From: Gammaproteobacteria bacterium
GTDB lineage: Bacteria; Pseudomonadota; Gammaproteobacteria; Eutrophobiales; Eutrophobiaceae
DNA: 64,000 bases
NCBI GenBank assembly: GCA_015661095.1
Contig: JACVQI010000001.1
Coordinates: 1 to 64,000, forward strand
Direction: 5' to 3'
This document shows, in pieces, positions 9,365 through 18,032 of this stretch (position 1 is the stretch's first letter; each line of letters starts with the position of its first letter). Made by a program: the position numbers and the translations under genes. Below the pieces are notes generated by a model that worked only from the letters and a program-made list of their open reading frames with translations, ran no database searches and had not been told where the DNA came from.

Positions 9365-11102
9365 ACCCGTAATTCGCGCCAAGAATTTAACAAAAATATA
9401 CAGGCTTTATCATAACCAACGGTACCGCTTGCTCGATGCATTCGGGTTGCTAGTGAATCAGAATGGTAAATTTGATACGCATACAGCGTTGGATAATATA
9501 AACCTGGAAATATACCGGGGTGAAAAGATTGCCATTATCGGCCGTAACGGCGCCGGCAAAAGTACCTTGTTAAAACTGATATGCAAGGTGATCAGGCCAA
9601 CCACGGGTGAAATTGAAATCTCCGGAAATGTACACCCGCTACTCGAAATAGGGACGGGGTTCTTGCCCGACTTTACCGGCAGGGAAAACGTCTATGCCTA
9701 CTTGGCCAATTATGGCGTGACCGGGCAGGATGCGGATCAGAGATTTGCAGAGATAGTCGATTTTTCCGAACTGGAGGAGTATATAGACCAACCCGCTAAA
9801 ACCTATTCAACCGGAATGAAAATGCGACTTATGTTCGCGGCCTCGACCTCGATACATCCGGACATCCTGCTGCTAGATGAAGTGCTTAGTGTCGGTGACG
9901 CCTATTTCACTCAAAAAAGCTATGAACGAATCAGGGATTTATGTTCCGAAAACAGCACACTGATCCTCGTAACCCATGACATCTATTCGGCCATGAATAT
10001 TTGTGATCGGTTTATACTATTGGATAACGGCAAAGTAAAAGCGGATGGCAAAAGTACCGAGATACATACTACTTACGCTGATTCAATACGGAAACAGGAA
10101 GAACACAGGTTACAACTGAAAAGGAAAAAACTTATCGAAAACAAATTAAATATAAAAAAATATTTTTACTGTGAATTAAGGACTGCGGAAAGTAACGCGA
10201 ATATTTTTATTTCAGATATAATTTTATATGACGGTAATGATAAATTATTCCATCTTGATGTATCTGATAAAAAAGAGGAGGATTATTTAATCACCGACAC
10301 CAAAGAATCCAACTGGAGCGAAATAACCATACATAAAAATAAATACGCCAGAAAGTTTAATAAATACGGGTCCATATACCATAAGCTTTCCTTCATATTG
10401 CCTTTTGACGGCGATATTATTAATAATCAGTTAAAATTCTTTATGACTTATTACTGTGACAGAACGACTGTTGTGAACGTGGAAATCCAGCCCACTTTTT
10501 CGGATGACATTTATAAAGGCGATCTAAAGCTACATAAATCAGACCAATGGGACAATGCGATATTACTTTTAAAACAGGAGAAAATAGAAATTAATGATAC
10601 TTTCCTAATTAATCACAAAGCTAGCCGGTTCGGCACGAAGCATATAGAAATTACGGATATAAAATTTATGGATATAAACGGCAATGAAACATTAATTTTC
10701 GATCATGATTCATCAATGAAAATCTTGATGAATTTTCGGATTAATGAAGAAAATATTAATGAAAAACCTACTATATGCATAACATTCTTTAAAGATGGAA
10801 TTGTCCGTACGCATAGATTCTGGACCAATGATATATTATTTTCATTTCGAAACAGTACTGAAGGTACTATTGAAGTAGCGGTGGACTCAATACAGTTTAC
10901 CTACGGAACATATATCATTAGTTTTACGATTTTCAGGGAAGGTTATCTGGAAAAGAATAATACCAGACGATATTTCTCAATTTCAGAAGGTGTATATGAT
11001 TCTTATTTTAACAGTCATGAAATATCCATAAATAAGAATGAAACATCCATATTGTTGAATGACGTGCTCTTTACACACCCGGCCCGATGGTCTCTGCACT
11101 AA
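9357..11102 (+). CDS. ABC transporter ATP-binding protein with Wzt-type C-terminal domain
   Basis: Residues 1-240 form the nucleotide-binding domain: Walker A GRNGAGKST (62-70), signature STGMKMRL (151-158), Walker B LLLDEV (171-176) and switch His207. The protein then continues to residue 581, longer than a KpsT-like ATPase (about 220) or many Wzt proteins (about 430). In Wzt, the C-terminal beta-sandwich recognises the capped end of the glycan. Here the last 170 residues have that kind of strand-rich pattern (GTKHIEITDIKFMD, IICIT-type strands), preceded by another 150 strand-rich residues I cannot assign. The C-terminal half is markedly AT-rich and rich in Asn, Lys and Ile. It partners the permease it overlaps. 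Confidence 0.85.
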   Translation: MNKPVIRAKNLTKIYRLYHNQRYRLLDAFGLLVNQNGKFDTHTALDNINLEIYRGEKIAIIGRNGAGKSTLLKLICKVIRPTTGEIEISGNVHPLLEIGTGFLPDFTGRENVYAYLANYGVTGQDADQRFAEIVDFSELEEYIDQPAKTYSTGMKMRLMFAASTSIHPDILLLDEVLSVGDAYFTQKSYERIRDLCSENSTLILVTHDIYSAMNICDRFILLDNGKVKADGKSTEIHTTYADSIRKQEEHRLQLKRKKLIENKLNIKKYFYCELRTAESNANIFISDIILYDGNDKLFHLDVSDKKEEDYLITDTKESNWSEITIHKNKYARKFNKYGSIYHKLSFILPFDGDIINNQLKFFMTYYCDRTTVVNVEIQPTFSDDIYKGDLKLHKSDQWDNAILLLKQEKIEINDTFLINHKASRFGTKHIEITDIKFMDINGNETLIFDHDSSMKILMNFRINEENINEKPTICITFFKDGIVRTHRFWTNDILFSFRNSTEGTIEVAVDSIQFTYGTYIISFTIFREGYLEKNNTRRYFSISEGVYDSYFNSHEISINKNETSILLNDVLFTHPARWSLH

Positions 11103-11120
11103 ACTGTATACAAATAATAA

Positions 11121-11888
11121 TCATTTAACTCTGCAACAAACGTAGAAATTCGAGGAAACCCTGGGAAACAGGCCGCCCAGGAAGTTGTTAAGTGTCAATA
11201 GTGGTTTTACCCCTCTCAATAATAAATTACTTAATTTTCCTGAATATAAAACAGAGCCTTTAATCTCTTCTATAAAAAATCCGTTTTTACTTAACAGATT
11301 TTGAATCGAGGAATAAGTAAATTTTTGTATATGTGGAGAAGCGTTCAGTGAGGATATCTCCTTTGAATCAAGTGTCAGTCCCAAATATAATTCTTTAATT
11401 TCCTCAAGATATATATGTATCCTGTATCTCTCGACAAAATAGTTTATTTTTAATTTATCCCAGAGATAGTTTTCAACTTCAAACCATCCGTAACCGTTTG
11501 GCACCGTGACGAGTAAAATTCCACCGGGGTTCAAATATTCTTTTAATTTATTAAGCAGATCATTTATAGCATTATCCTGCAGATGCTCTAATATTTCTGA
11601 TGCTATAATTACATCAACTTTATCCTCAATACCTGAGATATCGCAACACTTCAACTGATTTATCGGCAATTTCTCCTTTTCAAATAAACATTTTCCGTAA
11701 TTTATACTATCCTCATGGATATCCAGCCCGGTTATATCATATCCCATTTTCAGTAATGGTAGTGTGATCATATAACCGGTTCCACAACCCAATTCAATAA
11801 TTTTATTTTTTAAATTAATTTTAGAAATCATCCATTGAAGCTTTTTTTTACTTCCATATACGTTTTCTATTATCGGTATATTCAGCAT
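11121..11888 (-). CDS. Class I SAM-dependent methyltransferase
   Basis: The 255-residue protein has a clear Rossmann-fold methyltransferase core: IIELGCGTGYM (about 30-40), a ribose-binding Asp in ITGLDIHED, a CDISG strand, and SEILEHL followed by LLVTVPNGYGWFEVE. The VPNG-W-E pattern occurs in methyltransferases of glycan clusters. The C-terminal 60 residues are basic and hydrophobic and may associate with the membrane. It converges with the ABC ATPase gene (18 bp apart) and is read against its neighbours. Very AT-rich codons suggest the same foreign origin as the surrounding genes. If the Wzt C-terminal domain recognises a capped glycan, this enzyme or the one at 13087 could supply the terminal methyl group; that is inference only. 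Confidence 0.8.
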   Translation of the reverse strand: MLNIPIIENVYGSKKKLQWMISKINLKNKIIELGCGTGYMITLPLLKMGYDITGLDIHEDSINYGKCLFEKEKLPINQLKCCDISGIEDKVDVIIASEILEHLQDNAINDLLNKLKEYLNPGGILLVTVPNGYGWFEVENYLWDKLKINYFVERYRIHIYLEEIKELYLGLTLDSKEISSLNASPHIQKFTYSSIQNLLSKNGFFIEEIKGSVLYSGKLSNLLLRGVKPLLTLNNFLGGLFPRVSSNFYVCCRVK

Positions 11889-12008
11889 TATCCGGCCATG
11901 AACTAAATTGTGTAACTAACTTTAATAACAGTTATTTTTCAATAGAATATAGTTCCTTGTAACAATAGAATTGAACTAATTATCCATTAAATACTTTATA
12001 ATCCAGGA

Positions 12009-13076
12009 ATGGCTGACAACAAAGTACTAATTGTATCCCATTCATCAAGAGAAACTGACCTTGAATATTGTTCCCGTGAAAATTTAAACAAGAGATATAA
12101 CAGGAATGGACGCCTTGATTCATTACCTGATTTCTCAACTTTAAGACCTGCATCTTATTACGAAGTATATTCCGGGGCATTAAGTTTCTATAAAATATTA
12201 TATCAGCCTGAATTTAACCTTAAATTTATAGGATCAATAAAATCACGAAAAATAATTCAACATGCCGCATTCTTGAAGGAAGATATTATTGCGGTTGCCT
12301 ATGAAAATGCTGTGGAAATATGGAAGTTGAATTCTTCAATCTACAAATGCAATAAAATTAATCGTAATTCTCTCGAAACCATACGGCGTCACGAATCGGG
12401 CCTTATGGCAGGGATACATTCTGTCTGCGCTTTTGATGATACAAAACTGATATTATCCGCCTCGGCTTCAGACAGCGTAATAATTCTCGATTATTATTCG
12501 GGTAAATTTATTGATTATTTCAGGATGCCGGGTTCAATCTATGGAAATAATTACGTCCTGAATCAGGATTCAGATTTATTAAAACATTACATTCCTAATG
12601 ATTATCAATTAACACATATTAATTCTGCTTACCCCTTTAATAATAATAGTAATATAGTTATTTCTACACTGATACAAGGCGCAATAGGGATATTTGATAT
12701 AACTGATTCTTCATATAGGGAAATTACGAGAGGTTACACTGGTTGCCATGGAGCCCGCGTCAACAGAAATTCTGATATATACTTTGTAGACAGTTGCGCG
12801 GGCGAATTGATAATTCTGGATAATACCGGAAATATAAAATCATTATTTTCTCTTGACACTTACTGGCTGCATGACGCAATCGAATTGGACGAGGATATAT
12901 ATATATTTACACTAGCAGATAAGAATTCCTTGCGGATATATAATATCAAGACCAGGAAAATGTTAATGCAAAAGGATTTTATCAGTAGTACAGGTTATTT
13001 TTCCGGGATATTGGAACTCCTGCCAAGCTGGATTGGCAACAGTGTTAAATTTTTATCCCTCTACACTCTTAACTGA
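12009..13076 (+). CDS. Unknown protein, probable beta-propeller
   Basis: This 355-residue protein is not from a family I can name. Its pattern is repeated four-strand blade-like segments: AVAYENAVEIWKL, SASDSVIILDYYSG, GAIGIFDITD, IYFVDSCAGELIILD, and IYIFTLADKNSLRIYNI. That is what a six- or seven-bladed propeller (WD40/NHL-like) would give. The segment TYWLHDAIELDEDIY recalls the 'W-x-H-D' element of some propeller proteins near sulfotransferase or glycan genes. There is no signal peptide, so it is probably cytoplasmic. It precedes a methyltransferase gene by 10 bp and is likely cotranscribed. It is about 30-35% GC. A role in binding or modifying the exported glycan is a guess from position. 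Confidence 0.6.
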   Translation: MADNKVLIVSHSSRETDLEYCSRENLNKRYNRNGRLDSLPDFSTLRPASYYEVYSGALSFYKILYQPEFNLKFIGSIKSRKIIQHAAFLKEDIIAVAYENAVEIWKLNSSIYKCNKINRNSLETIRRHESGLMAGIHSVCAFDDTKLILSASASDSVIILDYYSGKFIDYFRMPGSIYGNNYVLNQDSDLLKHYIPNDYQLTHINSAYPFNNNSNIVISTLIQGAIGIFDITDSSYREITRGYTGCHGARVNRNSDIYFVDSCAGELIILDNTGNIKSLFSLDTYWLHDAIELDEDIYIFTLADKNSLRIYNIKTRKMLMQKDFISSTGYFSGILELLPSWIGNSVKFLSLYTLN

Positions 13077-13086
13077 TTTATTACAA

Positions 13087-13917
13087 ATGAAATATTTAGA
13101 TACGACGATTTTTAACAATCGCAGTAATCAGAGATATAAAACCAATACTCAAACTTACTGGACCAGATCTCCATGTGGTTCAAACAGTTCCGAGGCAGAA
13201 AAATTGAGTAAAGAGTATTTCGATGAGATTGAAAATGATCGTTATTCGTCACACCCCTGGATACTGGATGCAATCAATAACTTTAACTTAAAGGATAAAC
13301 GGGTACTGGAAATAGGTTTTGGTATGGGCACTGATCACTTAGGTTTATTAAGGCAGGGGGCTGATATTCATGGAATTGATCTGACATTAAATAATTCATT
13401 TATACTGAAAGAGCGTCTAAAAATATACGGCTTTAATTCGTCCCTGATTTGCGGGGATGCGGAAAATCTGCCGATTGCGAATGAGTCCATGGATTTTATT
13501 TATTCATTTGGAGTTATACACCACTCGCCTGATACAGGCAGAATTGTTTCTGAAATACACAGGATCCTTAAACCCGGGGGAAAATGCTGGATAACTGTCT
13601 ACAACAAACATTCATTATTTTTCTGGTGGTCTGTATTCCTTATGGACTGGCTGTTTAAAGGAAGATATAAATACGAATCTCTTAAAGAGCGTATAAGTAA
13701 AATTGAATATCTGAATGATAATCCGGATCTGGTCATAAAGTTATATACAAAAAAACAGTTTAAAATATTATTCAGTAAATTCTGTACTGTTGATTGCTCG
13801 GTAAAACATCTGGTGAAAAGAGATATATTTTATATAGGTCCTTATATACCAGATCGAATTATTGATTTTTTATCCGGTTTACTTGGTTGGTATATCATAA
13901 TTGAAGCCGTCAAGTAG
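13087..13917 (+). CDS. Class I SAM-dependent methyltransferase (methyltransferase 11 type)
   Basis: Counting from ATG 13087 the protein has 276 residues; the frame extends 18 codons upstream to a TTG at 13033, but that part overlaps the preceding gene. The SAM motif is VLEIGFGMGTDHL, with an acidic residue in IHGIDLT, then GDAENLPI and SFGVIHHSPDT (motif III region) and LKPGGKCWITVYN (post-III strand). This closely follows the UbiE/methyltransferase-11 layout. The C-terminal part is basic with a hydrophobic end. No good ribosome binding site is visible before 13087, so translation may be coupled to the propeller gene. It converges with the asparagine-synthase-like gene 8 bp away. Confidence 0.8.
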   Translation: MKYLDTTIFNNRSNQRYKTNTQTYWTRSPCGSNSSEAEKLSKEYFDEIENDRYSSHPWILDAINNFNLKDKRVLEIGFGMGTDHLGLLRQGADIHGIDLTLNNSFILKERLKIYGFNSSLICGDAENLPIANESMDFIYSFGVIHHSPDTGRIVSEIHRILKPGGKCWITVYNKHSLFFWWSVFLMDWLFKGRYKYESLKERISKIEYLNDNPDLVIKLYTKKQFKILFSKFCTVDCSVKHLVKRDIFYIGPYIPDRIIDFLSGLLGWYIIIEAVK

Positions 13918-13925
13918 TCTATTAT

Positions 13926-15824
13926 TTATCGTAAGTATTCTTTCCACCACAAATAAAAATTATACAAAGTCCAGAGCGCCACGCTATTCCTCTCGCGCTG
14001 CAGTTGAGCAATATAGTCTTTATTGAAGTAATCCGTTTTGCTGCCGAGTTCAGCCAGACCAGTTGCGATATCATTGCCAAGTCGATCATATAAATATTCG
14101 TGTACCGGCACGCCAAAACCCTGTTTTGGCCTGTTGATCAATACATCAGGAATAACCCCTTTCACGGCCTTTTTGAGTATATATTTCAATTCGCCGTTGC
14201 GGGTTTTAACGTTCTGCGGGATGCCGAGCACATATTCAACAAACTTGTGATCCAGAAACGGTACCCGGCATTCGAGACTTGTGGCCATGCTCATCTTGTC
14301 TACGCGCATTAACAGCAGTTCCGGCAAGCGCTGTTTCAGATCCAGATAGCTCATCCAATGCAGTACCGATTTTTCCCAGGCGCTATCCTGAAATTCATTC
14401 CAGAACGGTTCAATTGACTGCCAGCTTGTGTAATGTTTGAATTTTTTAACCAGCCTTGGTCCGAAAAGCATCCGCTTTTGTTCATCGGTAAAACCTTCAG
14501 CGCCTCCCCAGAATATACGTTGTCCCTCCGCGGCACGGCGTATCCATTCATAGTAGCGCGTACCGGATCGGCGGGTAAGGCGCATGGCAGCTAGAGCAGC
14601 CCTGTCTAATATTCTAGGTATGCCCAGATCCAGAACGCGTTGCAAATTAAATGCGTGACGCCAGGCCGGATAACCCCAGAATAATTCATCAGCGCCTTCC
14701 CCAACCTGACACACTACCATGCCGGATTCTCGAGCCAGTCTGGAAACATAATAAACGGGTATACATACCGGATCCGCCAGGGGTTCGTCCTGATATCTGG
14801 CCATGTCGGGTAAAAAATCGAGAATGTCCTGCAGGGAGAGTATGCGTTCCCTGTGATTCGCTTTCACTTCTGCTGCCATTAACCGGGCGTACTCCAGTTC
14901 ATTTTTATATGACTGGTATTCACCGTCATAACCGATACTGAAAGTATTTACCGGCCGCTCCTCACCTTCACTGAAAAGGGCTGTATTCGTGCTGGAATCA
15001 ATACCGCCAGAGAGAAACACGCCAACCGGGACATCGCTGACCTTTCTGTATCGAACCGAGTCCCTCAATATATTCAATACTTTTTCGGCGATAACAGCAT
15101 CATCACGGGTTGTTTCCGGGACGACGAATTGCCATGGATCCCAATAACGTGTTTTCTCGACATTACCGGCAGCAGTCACTCGAAGGTAATGACCAGCAGG
15201 AACCTTGTTTATCCCCGAGAACAGTGTCTGTGAGACAGGAGAGCACAAAAATCCCAGGTAGTGGTACAACGCCTGTTCATCTACCTCTCTCTGCTGACCA
15301 GGGTCTGCCAGCAACGCCTTGATTTCCGACGCAAACGTCAGCCTGCCGTGGTGCATGCTGTAATACAAGGGCTTGACCCCTATCCTGTCTCTGACCAGCC
15401 AGAGCGCCTGTTTACGTTCATCCCATAAGGCGAAGGCAAACATGCCACGAAAACGGTGCAGGCATTCTATCCCCCAGCACTGATAGGCATATAAAATGAC
15501 TTCCGTATCGGAATGGCTGGTCTTCCAGTCAGTGAAGCCCGATTCGATCAGCTCACGGCGTATCTCGGCGTGGTTATAAATCTCCCCGTTAAAGGTTACC
15601 CATAAGCTCTTATCATGATTACACATGGGTTGCGCGGCTGAAGCCGACAGGTCAATAATTGACAGGCGCCGGTGTCCAAGACCAAGCTTTCCGTTATTCG
15701 AAATCCAGGTGCCGGCGCCGTCTGGTCCACGATGTATCATCGTGTCCCGCATACGATTGATATAGCTTTCCGTAACCGAAAAGTGGCTGTTGTTAAATAC
15801 TAATGAGCCAACGATGCCACACAT
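13926..15824 (-). CDS. asnB: Asparagine synthase (glutamine-hydrolysing) family protein
   Basis: This 632-residue enzyme has both domains of AsnB. The N-terminal glutaminase has nucleophile Cys2 (MCGIVG), HRGPDGAG (31-38), FNGEIYN (78-84) and SDTEV (105-109). The C-terminal synthetase has the ATP pyrophosphatase loop LSGGIDSS (271-278) and EGADELFWGYP. All key residues are present, so it should be active. In glycan clusters such proteins often amidate a uronic acid rather than aspartate. Its place beside the bi-domain oxidoreductase and heparinase-family genes supports that reading, but plain asparagine synthesis remains possible. Its composition is close to the window average, in contrast to the AT-rich gene it converges with. 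Confidence 0.88.
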   Translation of the reverse strand: MCGIVGSLVFNNSHFSVTESYINRMRDTMIHRGPDGAGTWISNNGKLGLGHRRLSIIDLSASAAQPMCNHDKSLWVTFNGEIYNHAEIRRELIESGFTDWKTSHSDTEVILYAYQCWGIECLHRFRGMFAFALWDERKQALWLVRDRIGVKPLYYSMHHGRLTFASEIKALLADPGQQREVDEQALYHYLGFLCSPVSQTLFSGINKVPAGHYLRVTAAGNVEKTRYWDPWQFVVPETTRDDAVIAEKVLNILRDSVRYRKVSDVPVGVFLSGGIDSSTNTALFSEGEERPVNTFSIGYDGEYQSYKNELEYARLMAAEVKANHRERILSLQDILDFLPDMARYQDEPLADPVCIPVYYVSRLARESGMVVCQVGEGADELFWGYPAWRHAFNLQRVLDLGIPRILDRAALAAMRLTRRSGTRYYEWIRRAAEGQRIFWGGAEGFTDEQKRMLFGPRLVKKFKHYTSWQSIEPFWNEFQDSAWEKSVLHWMSYLDLKQRLPELLLMRVDKMSMATSLECRVPFLDHKFVEYVLGIPQNVKTRNGELKYILKKAVKGVIPDVLINRPKQGFGVPVHEYLYDRLGNDIATGLAELGSKTDYFNKDYIAQLQRERNSVALWTLYNFYLWWKEYLR

Positions 15825-15875
15825 ATTCTGATCAGCGAATTAATAACCGGGTTGATTTCAGAGGTATCGGGATGA

Positions 15876-18017
15876 TTATGTGGAAATCCTTTTTTCCACT
15901 TGAAATGCGATTTGCATCACCTGCAGCTGTTCCCACAATTCTATCGGCCATTTTCCCGTATTACTAACGGCATCTGCGAATGCCTGAACTTCCTCTTTAT
16001 GGCCCTTCTCCATGTTGGCAGTGTGGAATGATTCCGCAACCCGGCCTGTTACTTCCAGTGTCTTGTAATCGGTCAGGGAGATAACCATGCCGTCCACGAA
16101 GATATCAAATTTTTCCTTTGGATAAGCCGGATCTCCCAATGCCGTATAGATCAGATTGGCGAGGGAACCGTCAGCAAACTTCAACACCACTACAAAATTG
16201 TCTTTATGGCTGTAATAACTGCTGCTGGTATCAATGGCGAATGCTTCCACATTTTTAATTTTCGCACCGGTGATGTAAGTAAATACATCATATATGTGGC
16301 AGGCTTCGCCTATGTTCCGGCCGCCGCCTTCTTCATTATGCACCCAGTGGTCCGGAGCCAGATATCCGGCATTCATGCGGTAATTCATGATTAACGGACC
16401 GTTGCTCCGGCTGATCAGGTGTTTGATCTTGCGTATATATGGAGAAAAACGCCGGTTGAATCCGGTAAGCAACAACGGCACCGCACCTATGGCTGTATTA
16501 TAAAACGATTCGATTTCTTCCAGCTCCGTGATGGTGACCGCGAGGGGTTTTTCAACCAGCACATGCTTGCCGGCGCACAGCGCTCTTAATGTCATCTCCG
16601 CATGCTGATGGTGCCGCGTGCATATCAAGACGGCATCCACTTCGCTGTCGTCCAGCACTTCCTGATAATCGGTCGTGGAATAATCGGCGCCAAAGTTGAC
16701 AGCAGTGGTCCTGGCGTTGTGCCCGGTTCGGCTGACTATCGCCCTGATTGCATATTGGTCCTGCAGCGACTGGATATTGGGCAGGTGTACGGCCTTGGCG
16801 AAGTTACCTCCGCCGATTATCGCGATACGAATGCGTCCGGCATTATCCCGCCGCGTAGATGAAAGCATTATCCGTCTGTCGATCGTGCCTGCCAATCCCT
16901 GTTGTTGATAACAGAACAAGGCCATCAAGGGTTTCCTGCCACTGGCAGCGAGCACCTGATATGCGCTGGTTGCCTGTTCTACCGGCCAGACATGCTCAAT
17001 CAGATCCTTCAACACCACTCTGCCATCCGCCAGTAATCTCAGGTACTCGATCATATTGCGATTTTCCGTCCATCTGACATAGGCAACCGGGTAATCCACA
17101 CCCTGCTCTTCATAGATATTGTCGTAGCGGCCAGGTCCGTAGGAGGTTGAGATAAAAAAGTCCAGCTCCTTGGCATAGAAATCAGCGCGATTAAGCTTCA
17201 AACCCACATCGCCAACCAGCACTACGCGGCCCTTCCGTCTGCACATTTTAAATGCCGTGCTGATAACACTATCGGAAGGTGTTGCTGCCGTTACGATAAC
17301 GCCGTCCGCGCCCAGACCGGCGGTTGCTTTCATTACTTGTTCAACAATGTCGCCACGTTCTTCATGAATTCCCTGATCAAGGCCGTGAGCCTCAGCAATC
17401 TTTATACGTTCCGGTTCTGTGTCTGTCCCGTAGACTTGGCACCCATTGGCTTTCAGTATCTGCGTGGTTATTTGCCCCAGCACACCCAGGCCGATGACGA
17501 CAAAACTTTCGCCCAGTGATGGACTGGCGCGTCTGATACCCTGTAAAGCGATACTTCCGAGCGTTACCGTGCTCGCCTCAGCCAGGGATAACCCTGTGGG
17601 TACCGGCACAGTCAGATTTCTGGGAACACGAATTATTTCCGCATGATTGGCACACTGCGCGCCGGCACATGCCACGCGGTCGCCAACTCGGAGATCATCC
17701 ACACCTTCGCCCACCTCCATTACCACGCCGGCTGCCGAATAACCCAACGGAGAACTCGTCGACAATGCTGTTTTGACAAGGTTTTTAGTGTAGCCGATAC
17801 CCCTTGTTCTGATGTAGCGCACCACCTTTTTAAGGTTATTCACGGTCAATGCAGCACCGCTTAAGGATGCGGACTGTGATGATTTAAGGCTTGCCAGTTC
17901 TGTTCCTATGGATATGCAGGAATGATCCACGCGCACCAGGACCGTGCCTGGCTCTACGAGTGGCGGAGAAACATCCTCCACGTGGATTGCGCCGTTTTTT
18001 ACGAGCACCTGCTTCAT
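15876..18017 (-). CDS. Bi-domain oxidoreductase (zinc-type dehydrogenase fused to Gfo/Idh/MocA domain)
   Basis: The 713-residue protein is a natural fusion. Residues 1-360 are a medium-chain dehydrogenase/reductase with GYSAAGVV, VGDRVACAGAQ and a Rossmann loop GLGVLGQI. Residues 395-713 are a Gfo/Idh/MocA oxidoreductase with IIGGGNFAK, CTRHHQHAEM and HVLVEKPLAV (catalytic Lys). Fusions of this kind are recurrent in exopolysaccharide gene clusters next to heparinase II/III and AsnB-like genes. They presumably oxidise or epimerise a nucleotide-sugar or a polymer-bound sugar, but the reaction is not established. It lies between the asnB-like and a glycosyltransferase gene, all leftward. There is a 15-bp gap to the latter. 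Confidence 0.88.
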   Translation of the reverse strand: MKQVLVKNGAIHVEDVSPPLVEPGTVLVRVDHSCISIGTELASLKSSQSASLSGAALTVNNLKKVVRYIRTRGIGYTKNLVKTALSTSSPLGYSAAGVVMEVGEGVDDLRVGDRVACAGAQCANHAEIIRVPRNLTVPVPTGLSLAEASTVTLGSIALQGIRRASPSLGESFVVIGLGVLGQITTQILKANGCQVYGTDTEPERIKIAEAHGLDQGIHEERGDIVEQVMKATAGLGADGVIVTAATPSDSVISTAFKMCRRKGRVVLVGDVGLKLNRADFYAKELDFFISTSYGPGRYDNIYEEQGVDYPVAYVRWTENRNMIEYLRLLADGRVVLKDLIEHVWPVEQATSAYQVLAASGRKPLMALFCYQQQGLAGTIDRRIMLSSTRRDNAGRIRIAIIGGGNFAKAVHLPNIQSLQDQYAIRAIVSRTGHNARTTAVNFGADYSTTDYQEVLDDSEVDAVLICTRHHQHAEMTLRALCAGKHVLVEKPLAVTITELEEIESFYNTAIGAVPLLLTGFNRRFSPYIRKIKHLISRSNGPLIMNYRMNAGYLAPDHWVHNEEGGGRNIGEACHIYDVFTYITGAKIKNVEAFAIDTSSSYYSHKDNFVVVLKFADGSLANLIYTALGDPAYPKEKFDIFVDGMVISLTDYKTLEVTGRVAESFHTANMEKGHKEEVQAFADAVSNTGKWPIELWEQLQVMQIAFQVEKRIST

Positions 18018-18032
18018 CTTCGACTTTCCGGT

